Assembly (NCBI GenBank): GCA_020072585.1
Contig: JAIQGL010000009.1
Coordinates: 62,001 to 126,000, forward strand
From: Terriglobia bacterium
Lineage (GTDB): Bacteria > Acidobacteriota > Terriglobia > Terriglobales > Acidobacteriaceae
Direction of reading: 5' to 3'
DNA: 64,000 nucleotides
The translations under genes were made by a program, and so were the position numbers. Positions 1 through 7,575 of the stretch are shown here, one piece after another. Every line of letters begins with the position of its first letter. Position 1 is the stretch's first letter. Under the pieces are notes generated by a model. It saw nothing but the letters and a program-made list of their open reading frames with translations. It did not search any database and was not told the origin of the DNA.

Positions 1-252
1 GGCGACATAGCCGAAAATGATTGCCTGAAAGAAAAGGAATTCCTTCCACAAGAAGGGCCCGGTGATGAACACTTTATGCAGCAGCGTCAAGCCGGCCAAC
101 AGCACGAATCCCAGCAGCCGCAAAATGGGGACCTGAACTTCATTGAGGAAGGCGCTACGGCGCGCTTTGTCCCTCTCGAATTCTTCCAGGTCCATATCGA
201 GAGTGGCGGTCAAGGGCCAGTCTGCGGTTTGTGACGTCCAGAGTTTTGTCAT
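1..252 (-). CDS. membrane protein, N-terminal fragment (cut by window edge)
   Basis: An open frame begins with ATG at 252 on the minus strand and runs off the window after 84 codons. The first 40 or so residues are hydrophilic and acidic (LDMDLEEFERDKARR). They are followed by a hydrophobic stretch (LLGFVLLAGLTLL) and a second one near the edge (FLFFQAIIFGYVA), so this is the cytosolic N-terminus and first membrane segments of an integral membrane protein. The family cannot be named from this part. The gene diverges from the ketoacyl synthase at 466. Reading-frame confidence is good, function unknown. Confidence 0.6.
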   Translation of the reverse strand, partial: MTKLWTSQTADWPLTATLDMDLEEFERDKARRSAFLNEVQVPILRLLGFVLLAGLTLLHKVFITGPFLWKEFLFFQAIIFGYVA

Positions 253-465
253 CGCAACAGCATGCTACAAGCAGTCCAGAACCGCCGTGCGTACGGTCAC
301 CAGACGAGCTTTTTGACGCACGGTAAGTACTTATCGGGCACAGATTTAGGAAACCAGAAAGATTCCGGGCCGGGCACAATTTAAGCAAACAATAGCACGT
401 ATTTATGTATGGGTAATATTAAACGCGATCATGGCGGGGGACGCAATCAATTATAGAATCCTTAT

Positions 466-1716
466 ATGCTCAAACGCGCTGTAATAACCGGAATGGGCGT
501 GGTCAGCCCTAACGGCATTGGAAAAACAGCATTCTGCCGCGCCATCCTGGATGGCAAGAGCGGCGTAAAACTTATCACCCGCTTTGATACTTCTGACCTT
601 CCGGTAAAAATCGCCGGTGAAATCCAGGACTTCAACGAACTTGACTGGATTGAGACCCGCGAACGCAAGCATGTCTCACGCTGCGTACCTCTGGCCGTTG
701 CCGCGTCCACTGAGGCGCTGAAAGACTCCGGCCTTGACCCCGAAAAGATGTCGCTCGAAGAAAAACGCCAGATCGGCGTTGTTCTGGGCACCGGCGGCGG
801 GGCGCACGACTTTTCTGACGCGCAGTACCACATGTATTACGCCGGCAAGGTCAAGCAGATCAGTATCTTCAGTATTCCCAGCGGGACCATGGGCACCATG
901 TCCAGCGAGATCAGCATGCGTTTCGGCTTCCGCGGACTGAGCCACGTGGTCACCAGCGGCTGCACCTCATCCACTGACGCCATTGCCTACGCCACTCGCC
1001 AGATCCAGGTCGGCACGCTGCCCATGATGCTCGTTGGCGGCGTTGACTCGCCGCTTGCCTGGGGCATTCTGAAAGGCTTCATGTTCATGCGCATCATGAC
1101 TGAATCCTGGAACCAGGCGCCGGAGCGCGGCTCGCGTCCGTTCAACCTTGACCGTGACGGCTTTGTTCTGGCGGAAGGCTCATGGATGTTCATCCTGGAA
1201 GAATACGAGCATGCCCGCGCCCGGGGCGCCCATATCTATGGTGAGATCGCCGGCTACGGCTCAACCTGTGAGGCCTTTCACCGTGTGCGGCTGGTGGAAG
1301 GCGGTGAAGAACCGGCGCGCGCCATCGGCCTGGCCATGAAGGAAGCCGGCATTTCCGCCAACAACGTTCAATACGTGAATCTGCATGGCACATCAACCCA
1401 GCTGAACGACCGCATTGAAACCGCCGCTCTCAAACTCGCGCTGGGTGACCAGGCGTACAAGGTGCCGATGTCAGCGCTTAAATCCCAGATTGGGCACCCG
1501 CAAGGGGCCTGCGGCGCCGCGGGGATGGCGGCTACGCTCATCGCCATGAAACACAATCAGATCCCGCCCACCATCAACCTGGAGAAGCCTGACCCTGAGT
1601 GCGATCTTGATTACGTGCCGCAACCCGGACGCACCGCGCAGATCGAGCATGCCGTGTGCAACTGCATCGCGTTTGGATCAAAGAATTCTGCGCTGGTGCT
1701 GCGCAAAATAAGCTAG
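466..1716 (+). CDS. beta-ketoacyl-ACP synthase II (FabF-like)
   Basis: This 416-residue protein is a thiolase-fold condensing enzyme that extends acyl chains on ACP from malonyl-ACP in the cytosol. The catalytic triad is visible: Cys166 in SGCTSSTDAIA, His307 in LHGTST and His344 in KSQIGHPQGACGAAG. The length matches FabF (about 410). The cysteine loop is a little unusual (GCTSS rather than ACATS), and no fab gene or acyl carrier protein is next to it. It may therefore be a specialised ketosynthase rather than the main FabF. The ATG has no clear Shine-Dalgarno; a TAGAAT-like -10 at 454-459 lies six bases upstream, so a leaderless message is possible. Confidence 0.85.
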   Translation: MLKRAVITGMGVVSPNGIGKTAFCRAILDGKSGVKLITRFDTSDLPVKIAGEIQDFNELDWIETRERKHVSRCVPLAVAASTEALKDSGLDPEKMSLEEKRQIGVVLGTGGGAHDFSDAQYHMYYAGKVKQISIFSIPSGTMGTMSSEISMRFGFRGLSHVVTSGCTSSTDAIAYATRQIQVGTLPMMLVGGVDSPLAWGILKGFMFMRIMTESWNQAPERGSRPFNLDRDGFVLAEGSWMFILEEYEHARARGAHIYGEIAGYGSTCEAFHRVRLVEGGEEPARAIGLAMKEAGISANNVQYVNLHGTSTQLNDRIETAALKLALGDQAYKVPMSALKSQIGHPQGACGAAGMAATLIAMKHNQIPPTINLEKPDPECDLDYVPQPGRTAQIEHAVCNCIAFGSKNSALVLRKIS

Positions 1717-1768
1717 AAGCAGGTGGCGCAACTTTGCTCTTCGCACAGCGTCTCTACCTTAGGCAACC

Positions 1769-2683
1769 ATGAACTGGAACCCGACCATCATCCGCGTTGC
1801 GGCCAACGGCATCAACTTTGAGGTCGCTACCATGGGCTCGGGCGACCGGCTTGCTCTCTGTCTGCACGGCTTTCCCGAACACGCATATTCCTGGCGATAC
1901 CAGATGCCGATGCTGGCACGGCTTGGCTATCGCGTCTGGGCGCCGAACCTGCGCGGCTACGGCAACACCGACTCTCCGCCGGAAGTTTCCGCTTACAAAC
2001 CGCGCACGCTGGTTGAAGACGTGGCGGCGTTGATCAAAGCCGCCAATCCCAGTGAGACGCTCCTGCTTGCGCATGACTGGGGTGCTGCCCTGGCCTGGCT
2101 GCTTGCCATGGAACAGCCACAGCTCATCAATCGACTGATGATTCTCAACCTTCCTCACCCTGTCTGTTTTGTTCGGGAGCTGAGTCATCTACGCCAGCTG
2201 TCAAAATCCTGGTATATGTTTTTCTTCCAGCTTCCCTGGCTGCCTGAATTCCTGCTGGGCCGCCGCCAGGGCCGTGCCACTTCGGAACTCATCCGCAAGA
2301 CCTCCAGCGAGCCCGCGCGCTTTCCTGATGAAGAGCTGGAGTTCTACCGCGCCAACGCTGCCCGCCCCGGAGGACTCAGGGCCATGATCAACTGGTATCG
2401 GGCGCTGTTTCGCGGACAGCAGGCGCGTCGTTTCTTTAGCCGCGGCATCCCGGTGATCCATGTCCCTACGTTGTTCCTCTGGGGCGACTCCGACATTGCT
2501 CTCAGTCTCCGCACTACCCGCGGCACGGAGAAGTATGTCTCGGACCTGACCTTCCGCGTATTGCCCGGCGTCTCCCACTGGATCCAGCAGGAAGTGCCTG
2601 AAGCCGTGAATGAGATGATTGAAGCGTGGCTTACCGGAAAGCCAGTGCCTGAATATTCCCGGCCCGCCGGCGTATCTCACTGA
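1769..2683 (+). CDS. alpha/beta hydrolase, epoxide-hydrolase-like
   Basis: A 304-residue soluble alpha/beta hydrolase. The oxyanion motif HGFPEH (33-38), nucleophile motif AHDWGAALAW with Asp103, acid Asp242 in WGDSDIAL and catalytic His270 in SHW are all present. An aspartate nucleophile followed by W-G, plus a cap segment with Tyr residues (FYRANAARPGG and INWYRALF), is typical of epoxide hydrolases and relatives such as haloacetate dehalogenases. The likely reaction is opening of an epoxide by water; the substrate is unknown. It follows the ketoacyl synthase by 52 bases in the same direction and may be co-transcribed. Confidence 0.8.
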   Translation: MNWNPTIIRVAANGINFEVATMGSGDRLALCLHGFPEHAYSWRYQMPMLARLGYRVWAPNLRGYGNTDSPPEVSAYKPRTLVEDVAALIKAANPSETLLLAHDWGAALAWLLAMEQPQLINRLMILNLPHPVCFVRELSHLRQLSKSWYMFFFQLPWLPEFLLGRRQGRATSELIRKTSSEPARFPDEELEFYRANAARPGGLRAMINWYRALFRGQQARRFFSRGIPVIHVPTLFLWGDSDIALSLRTTRGTEKYVSDLTFRVLPGVSHWIQQEVPEAVNEMIEAWLTGKPVPEYSRPAGVSH

Positions 2684-2772
2684 ATCTTTTGCCCTGCGGC
2701 GGCACTCAATATGTTCTTGAGCGAGACGCGGGTCTGTTTCCTGCCGCTTGCTTTAGAATGGTTCTTGTACAC

Positions 2773-4737
2773 ATGGCGCAGGAAGAAGAAGTACTGGGTA
2801 AAGCGTATGACAGCCGCCTGATGAAGCGGCTGCTCGGCTATTTAGGCCCCTATAAATGGCAGGTCGTGGTCGCGCTGATCTCCATCGTCCTGAAGGCCGG
2901 CTGTGACGTGCTTGGCCCTTTCCTCACCAAGACCGCCATCGATAAATATCTCTCCTCCGCCAGCGCCCACAATCACACATTTCTGGATGCGTTTCTCAGC
3001 TCCAAGCCGCTGGTCGGAATCGCGCAGCTGGGCTTCTTCTATTTTGCGCTGCTGCTGGTCGGCTTTGGACTGGAATACACGCAGATCTACCTGATGCAGT
3101 GGACCGGCCAGAAGGTAATGTTCGATCTGCGCAGCCAGATCTTCCGCCATTTGCAGCACATGCACATCGGCTTCTATGACAAGAACCCCGTCGGACGGCT
3201 GGTGACGCGCGTCACCACGGACGTGGACGCGCTGAATGAGATGTTTACCTCCGGCGTGGTCGCGATCTTTGAAGATGTCTTCGTGCTGGCCGGGATCTTG
3301 ATCATTATGCTGGGAATGAGCTGGTGGCTCGCGCTCATCACCTTTGCCGTTCTGCCTCTGATCTTCTGGGCCACCATGGTCTTCCGCAAATCGGTGCGCG
3401 ACTCTTACCGGCGTATTCGCACGGCCATTGCCCGAATCAATTCTTACCTGCAAGAGCACGTTACCGGCATGGTGGTGTTGCAGCTTTTCAACCGCGAAAA
3501 GCGCGCCTATCGCAGCTTTGACCGCGTGAACGCTCAGCACATGGACGCCTTCAAAGACGCCATCATGGCTTACGCGCTCTATTATCCGGTGGTGGAAATT
3601 CTCTCCAGCGTTGCCATTGCCATGGTGATCTGGTTCGGCGGGTTCGGCGTGCTGCGCGGCGCAGTGACCATCGGCGTGCTCGTGGCTTTCATGCAGTACG
3701 CGCAGCGCTTCTTCCGTCCGATTCAGGACCTGAGCGATAAATACAACATTCTTCAGGGAGCCATGGCGTCCAGCGAGCGCGTCTTCAAGCTGCTGGATAC
3801 GCCCATTGACATTCTCTCTCCGGCGCTGCCGCAAAAGGCAGTTGGCGCAGGACGCATTGAGTTTGATCACGTATGGTTCGCTTACCGCAAGCTGGAAACC
3901 ACGGACGAGGCCCAGCCAGCAGCGGAAGTTACCAGCAACGGGCATGGCTCTGGTAAACATGGCCCTGGTGAACATGATTCTGGTAACCACGGCCCTGCTG
4001 AAGCAGCGGCCTTTGACTGGATCCTGCGTGATGTCTCTTTCACCATTGAGCCGGGAGAGACCGTGGCCATCGTGGGCCATACTGGCGCGGGCAAGACCAC
4101 GATCATCTCGCTGCTCATGCGCTTTTATGACATTCAACAAGGCGCAATCCGCATTGACGGCGTCGATATCCGCCGAATGGACCTGAACGATCTCCGCCGG
4201 CGCTTTGGCGTGGTGCTGCAAGACCCGTTCCTCTTCAGCGGCAGCATTGAAAATAATATTCGCCTTGGCTCAGACTGGATTACCGACGAACAGATTGAAA
4301 CTGCCGCGGAAAACGTAAACGTCGCCGACTTTATCCGCTCGCTGCCGGAAGGCTTCAAAGCCCCGGTGCTGGAGCGCGGCAGCACCATGAGCACCGGCCA
4401 GAAGCAGCTTATCTCGTTTGCACGCGCGCTGGCGCACGATCCTAAGATCCTGGTGCTGGATGAAGCCACCTCCAGCGTGGACACGGAAACCGAGATCCGC
4501 GTGCGTGAAGCGCTCTCCCGTATGGTGGAAGGCCGGACGTCGGTCATCATCGCGCACCGTCTTTCTACTATTCAGCGCGCTGACAAGATCATTGTGATGC
4601 ACAAGGGCCATGTGCGCGAGATCGGCAGCCACCAGGAATTGCTGAGCAAACGCGGCATCTACTGGAAGCTCTACCAGCTCCAGTACAAAGACCAGGAGCT
4701 GGGTGTGGGCGAGACAAGGGTTGGGGCGGACGACTAA
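2773..4737 (+). CDS. ABC exporter, fused membrane and ATPase domains
   Basis: A half-transporter of about 654 residues. An N-terminal six-helix export domain (about 20-330) is followed by the nucleotide-binding domain. Walker A GHTGAGKTT (435-443), Q-loop LQDPF, signature STGQKQ (from 540), Walker B LVLDE (Asp563/Glu564) and the H-loop His595 are intact. It probably works as a dimer in the inner membrane, like MsbA/MdlB-type lipid or drug exporters. The frame is open upstream to a TTG at 2689, but the ATG at 2773 (MAQEEE) gives the usual short N-terminus; 2758 is an alternative. A His/Gly-rich insert (391-410) sits inside the ATPase domain between the A-loop strand and Walker A. Confidence 0.88.
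   Translation: MAQEEEVLGKAYDSRLMKRLLGYLGPYKWQVVVALISIVLKAGCDVLGPFLTKTAIDKYLSSASAHNHTFLDAFLSSKPLVGIAQLGFFYFALLLVGFGLEYTQIYLMQWTGQKVMFDLRSQIFRHLQHMHIGFYDKNPVGRLVTRVTTDVDALNEMFTSGVVAIFEDVFVLAGILIIMLGMSWWLALITFAVLPLIFWATMVFRKSVRDSYRRIRTAIARINSYLQEHVTGMVVLQLFNREKRAYRSFDRVNAQHMDAFKDAIMAYALYYPVVEILSSVAIAMVIWFGGFGVLRGAVTIGVLVAFMQYAQRFFRPIQDLSDKYNILQGAMASSERVFKLLDTPIDILSPALPQKAVGAGRIEFDHVWFAYRKLETTDEAQPAAEVTSNGHGSGKHGPGEHDSGNHGPAEAAAFDWILRDVSFTIEPGETVAIVGHTGAGKTTIISLLMRFYDIQQGAIRIDGVDIRRMDLNDLRRRFGVVLQDPFLFSGSIENNIRLGSDWITDEQIETAAENVNVADFIRSLPEGFKAPVLERGSTMSTGQKQLISFARALAHDPKILVLDEATSSVDTETEIRVREALSRMVEGRTSVIIAHRLSTIQRADKIIVMHKGHVREIGSHQELLSKRGIYWKLYQLQYKDQELGVGETRVGADD
3943..4002 (+). repeat. four in-frame 15-bp tandem repeats in the ABC exporter gene
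   Basis: Four consecutive 15-base units beginning CAT or CAC and sharing the core GGCTCTGGTAAA encode H-G-S-G-K, H-G-P-G-E, H-D-S-G-N and H-G-P-A-E. They create a flexible loop with one histidine every five residues inside the ATPase domain. Unit length is a multiple of three, so copy-number changes would keep the frame. Confidence 0.85.
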
Positions 4738-4978
4738 GATCGCCGGAATCGCCGACATCGCGCGTCATCGCCGTAATCGGGAAAATCAAAATCTCACCAC
4801 GGAGACACAGAGGCACGGAGAAAACCGAGTACAGCGATTCCCGGCCCCTCCCTACTGCTAATTTTCAAAGAGCGTATCTTTATGTCAAGCGTCAAATAGC
4901 GGTTCCAGGCGCAACTTTTCAGGTTCAATTGAAGTTCAGGACCGGCAACGCCCGAGCGCCGCTAGGCGCGTCTGAGAA

Positions 4979-5036
4979 TAGCCCGGTACGCCGTGCGTCC
5001 GGGCGGCTCTGCGCTCGGACGCTCAAGTGCCGGGTA
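4979..5036 (+). repeat. REP-like palindrome, copy 1
   Basis: The element starts TAGCCCGGTACGCC and ends CAAGTGCCGGGT with an internal GC-rich inverted repeat. The same outer sequences recur at 5573-5614 (reverse), 5788-5844 and inside uvrC at 59860-59914 (reverse). With copy 2 it flanks the REP-associated transposase remnant in opposite orientation. The rest of the gap 4738-5081 holds ATCGCCG-type and GGAGGCACGGAG-type dispersed repeats and no gene. Confidence 0.75.
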
Positions 5037-5081
5037 GCTTGGCCCCAAAAAAGGCAGAGTCCCGTTAGGGACGACTGAGAA

Positions 5082-5515
5082 TCAATCCATAAACACAGCA
5101 TGCCGTCTCAGAAACATCCCCCACTCTTCGCTCACGCTGGTTTTCCTGTGATGCCGTGGCTGGTTCTCGATATAGCGAATTGTCGCGGGCACCTGTGATG
5201 CCCCAATGGTGAACGCTCCGTAACCTTCCTGCCACTCGAAACGCCGGCTCCCGGTCTGCTCGTGCATCCACTTCGATGAACCGGCCTTCACCAGCTGAAT
5301 CGCTTTGGCAAGCGCGATCGTGGGCGGAAGAGACAACAGAATGTGGGAGTGGTCGGCAATGCCGCCGACAGCGAGCGCTTCATGTTGTTGGTTCGCGCGA
5401 TCCCGCCCATGTAAGCCCAGAGCCGCGGCTGGAGCTCTTCAGGAATGCTGGCGATCCGGTTCCTGGTGGCAAAGACGCAATGAAAGAGCAGGCAGGTTCT
5501 TGTGTGGTAGGACAT
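5082..5515 (-). pseudogene. REP-associated tyrosine transposase (Y1/RAYT), frameshifted
   Basis: Two minus-strand frames join into one IS200-like Y1 transposase of about 145 residues. The N-terminal part (MSYHTRTCLLFHCVFATRNR) ends near 5384. After a one-base loss around 5378-5384 the reading continues in another frame with the HUH-type motif GIADHSHILL, and then the catalytic tyrosine region RYIENQPRHHR. All catalytic motifs survive, so only the indel disables it; an assembly error is possible. Such enzymes nick and move REP palindromes, and REP-like copies lie on both sides at 4979 and 5573. Confidence 0.8.
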
Positions 5516-5572
5516 AGGCTGGCGATTTTAATGCTCAGCCGTCCCTTGCGGGACTTTTCTTTTGCTTACACT

Positions 5573-5614
5573 TACCCGGCACTTGAGCGCCAAAGCGCTC
5601 GGCGTGCCGGGCTA
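5573..5614 (-). repeat. REP-like palindrome, copy 2
   Basis: Reverse-complement copy of the TAGCCCGG...AAGTGCCGGGT element with a shorter core (GAGCGCTTTGGCGCTC). It lies 58 bases beyond the transposase start. A smaller companion palindrome, AGTCCCGnnnGGGACGGCTGA, occurs beside each of the three REP copies here (about 5058, 5532 and 5762). The gap 5516-5957 contains only these repeats and the promoter of the next gene. Confidence 0.72.
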
Positions 5615-5787
5615 TTCTCAGTCGCGCCTGCCGGCGCTCTGGCGCAAATCAGCAATCGTCAACAACGCACTACGGCGTCTAACGCATTCTGTAAACGAAA
5701 ACTATGGCTAGAACCTGTGATTTCAGCCGACTAATGGCACAATCTCTCATCCGCGATATTCCAGTCCCGCCAGGGACGGCCTGATAG

Positions 5788-5844
5788 TAGCCCGGTCACG
5801 TTTCCGAGTCCCGGCGAGCCGGGATGAGGAATAAGTGCCGGGTA
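5788..5844 (+). repeat. REP-like palindrome, copy 3
   Basis: Direct-orientation copy with the shared ends TAGCCCGG and TAAGTGCCGGGT and a different palindromic core centred on CCCGGCGAGCCGGG. It lies immediately after the companion palindrome at 5762-5787. Confidence 0.7.
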
Positions 5845-5918
5845 AGCAAAGAAAAGATCCTTCCGCGCTGCCGCAGGCCCGCGCGCAGCACAGCGGAGCG
5901 CGCATGGCAATTTTTATA

Positions 5919-5956
5919 TTGACACGGTTATCTATCTGATACCATATTCGTATCAG
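5919..5956 (+). promoter_or_regulatory. promoter with inverted-repeat operator for the HTH gene
   Basis: TTGACA (5919-5924) is followed after 18 bases by CATATT (5943-5948). A perfect 7-base inverted repeat, CTGATAC (5936-5942) and GTATCAG (5950-5956), straddles the -10. The gene's ATG is at 5958, so transcripts would be nearly leaderless. The arrangement suggests autorepression by the encoded HTH protein. Confidence 0.6.
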
Positions 5957-5957
5957 G

Positions 5958-6266
5958 ATGAATTTTTATTCCACTAGCGAAGCCGCGAAGAGGATAGGCG
6001 TAAGCCTGATTACTCTAAAACGGTATATGGCGGCAAAAAAAATTCCCTTGCCGCCTCCCCGCGTTGGAGGTATGCGCATTCGCCTGTGGACCGAACAGGA
6101 CATCCAGAAAGTCCGCCAGCTCTTGCCCAAGATCGCCAACGGCAGGAAAACGCGGTACAAGAAGAAGCAGTCAGCTAAAACAAAAGCACCGGCAAGAGTG
6201 CCGGTGCCACACAAGTCTCGTAAAACCAAAAAAGAAGTCGCGTACTACCAAACCGCCAAAAGCTAA
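5958..6266 (+). CDS. small MerR/excisionase-type HTH protein
   Basis: A 102-residue protein. Residues 1-55 (STSEAAKRIGVSLITLKRYM, then GGMRIRLWTEQDIQKVRQLL) match the winged-helix fold of MerR and excisionase-like DNA-binding proteins. The C-terminal half is Lys/Arg-rich and disordered. No effector domain is present. It lies in repeat-rich sequence behind a palindromic promoter, so autoregulation is likely. It could be a leftover from a mobile element or a nucleoid-type accessory factor; the target is unknown. Confidence 0.7.
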   Translation: MNFYSTSEAAKRIGVSLITLKRYMAAKKIPLPPPRVGGMRIRLWTEQDIQKVRQLLPKIANGRKTRYKKKQSAKTKAPARVPVPHKSRKTKKEVAYYQTAKS

Positions 6267-6370
6267 CGGCTAAGAGCCAATGGCCAAAAGCTAAAGCTAA
6301 CGGGCAACGTCCGGTGTAGAAGCACCGAACGCGCCCTAACCGCAGTTCACCTGCTGGAGGCAGGCAGACC

Positions 6371-6746
6371 ATGGCTGTTTCTAAAGCTATACGCTCCAAT
6401 CCACCCGCGCAACCACACCCCCAACACGCCCACACCGAACCCGAGACCCCTCGCCCCAACCAACACCAGACCAAAGCCGAGATCTTCGATGTCCTCCGCC
6501 ACCTCAACCGCGGATACGGCATTGCTCTGGCCGCGCTCGACAAACTTGAAACCAAAGCCCGCCAAACCCAAGACCGCGCGCGTATCTTCCCCCCGGGCTC
6601 TGTATGGCTATCGCAGCCGCGCAGAGGCGCTCCGGGCCGAAACCAACCGCGACCTGCTCCGCATCCTTGCCGGACATGAAGACCAGGACGCAGCACGGTT
6701 TGCCATCCCCTTAACCGCCAAGGCCGCAAAGAGCGCAAAGTCATAG
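6371..6746 (+). pseudogene. small protein gene broken at a C6 run
   Basis: A good ribosome site (CTGGAGG) precedes ATG 6371. The first frame encodes a Pro/His-rich start and an amphipathic helix (AEIFDVLRHLNRGYGIALAA). At the six-C run 6589-6594 the protein-like sequence moves to another frame (LYGYRSRAEALRAETNRDLL, then RILAGHEDQDAARF) and stops at 6746. Removing one C gives a single protein of about 125 residues. This may be a real frameshift, slippage or a sequencing error. I do not recognise the family. Confidence 0.5.
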
Positions 6747-6804
6747 GGGAAATGGGCGGCCTCGTGCAACCGCGGAACCGCCCTTTGCCAATTTGCATAA
6801 TCAC

Positions 6805-6852
6805 TTGACAATAGCGAACAAAAAGCGATAAAATTAGCTCAAGATCTTGAGC
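6805..6852 (+). promoter_or_regulatory. promoter followed by a perfect 16-bp palindrome
   Basis: TTGACA (6805-6810) and TAAAAT (6829-6834) are 18 bases apart. The 16-base perfect palindrome GCTCAAGATCTTGAGC (6837-6852) lies where transcription would begin. No convincing gene follows before the mobile element at 7119, so the promoter may have lost its gene to that insertion or may drive a short RNA. Confidence 0.5.
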
Positions 6853-6971
6853 GATCTGAAACAACAGGCTCTTTGAAAATTTGCAATCAGCAGCCAGCAC
6901 TCAGCATTCAGCCCCCAACGATGCTTTGCGACCCTCTGCCGAAGGGTAGTGGCGTTGGGATTGGGATTGGG

Positions 6972-7037
6972 TCACCCAAGGGTGACGCAAGGATCACCCA
7001 AGGGTCGCCCAGGCGTCACGCAAGGACCACGCAAGGG
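6972..7037 (+). repeat. six 11-bp degenerate tandem repeats
   Basis: Six contiguous 11-base units with consensus TCACSCAAGGR can equally be read as three 22-base units. The period is close to one helical turn. The array ends 81 bases before the left end of the mobile element. The remainder of 6853-7118 shows no gene I can support. Confidence 0.7.
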
Positions 7038-7110
7038 TTGATTTGCAATTGGCCCTTTATTTTCAACAGAAGTTCAAAAAAGGCCGGGGTGGGTAGGAAC
7101 AGGAAGTTTA

Positions 7111-7118
7111 CTGAAAGG
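7111..7118. repeat. target-site duplication, left copy
   Basis: CTGAAAGG directly abuts the left inverted repeat; the identical octamer is at 10984-10991. Confidence 0.88.
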
Positions 7119-7140
7119 GGTAATAATATACTTCGCAAAA
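7119..7140 (+). repeat. left inverted repeat of the IS1595 element
   Basis: GGTAATAATATACTT followed by CGCAAAA. It matches the right end except at two bases, and those two bases fall where the right end has its TTGACA hexamer (here TTCGCA). Confidence 0.88.
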
Positions 7141-7175
7141 TGAAATAATTCTTCGGCCTGTTCGCTCTTTTTTCG

Positions 7176-7205
7176 TTGCTTTCAATTCAGGATCAAGGCT
7201 ATAAG
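7176..7205 (+). promoter_or_regulatory. possible promoter of the first passenger gene
   Basis: TTGCTT (7176-7181) and TATAAG (7200-7205) with 18-base spacing, 70 bases before the start codon at 7275. Weak match to the -35 consensus. Confidence 0.35.
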
Positions 7206-7274
7206 CGGGAACGAGACGCGCTCCGGTGTCACCCGCAACGCGCCTCTAACCAAAGCACCTGTATTGGAGGCACG

Positions 7275-7466
7275 ATGGCTAATGACGAGTTTACCAGCCG
7301 GGAAGGGCAGGCAATGTATCGCTTGGTGATACTGCTTACCGGTACGCTCAAGGTCGTTGTTACCCGATTGGAAGAGCTGGCTGGACACAAGGTTCTCAAC
7401 TCTGAATACCTGAAGGAACTCAAGCGATTAACGGACAAGATAGAATCAGAAATCGGCCCGAAGTGA
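7275..7466 (+). CDS. passenger protein, homologue of the resident 50645 gene
   Basis: A 63-residue helical protein starting at ATG 7275 behind TGGAGG. Aligned without gaps to the protein encoded at 50645-50950 it shares about 24 of 60 residues, including FTS near the N-terminus, YR, LL, RL-EL and LT. A homologous pair in the same window shows this is a real protein family of unknown function. A strong terminator follows immediately after the stop. No DNA-binding or catalytic motif is evident; an amphipathic two-helix structure is likely. Confidence 0.75.
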   Translation: MANDEFTSREGQAMYRLVILLTGTLKVVVTRLEELAGHKVLNSEYLKELKRLTDKIESEIGPK

Positions 7467-7489
7467 CCCCGCTGAAAAGCGGGGTTTTT
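7467..7489 (+). terminator. intrinsic terminator
   Basis: CCCCGCT, GAAA loop, AGCGGGG, then five T. It begins at the base after the stop codon of the passenger gene. Confidence 0.85.
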
Positions 7490-7575
7490 ACTTGCACTGC
7501 TATAATTCCAGCTTCAAAACACTAGCCCAATACCCTGCTTCTTCTTTTCCGCAATCTGCTGTGAGGATTTGAAAC

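Noticed and set aside
2842-4221. Long open frame on the minus strand opposite the ABC exporter
   Set aside because: It lies entirely antisense to a gene with intact ABC motifs; His/Gln-rich content reflects the complementary codons.
6972-7037. Tandem repeats as a possible CRISPR array
   Set aside because: Units are contiguous 11-mers without spacers and no cas gene is present.
6873-7148. Open frame across the 11-bp tandem repeats
   Set aside because: No ribosome site, repetitive content and it runs into the inverted repeat of the IS element.
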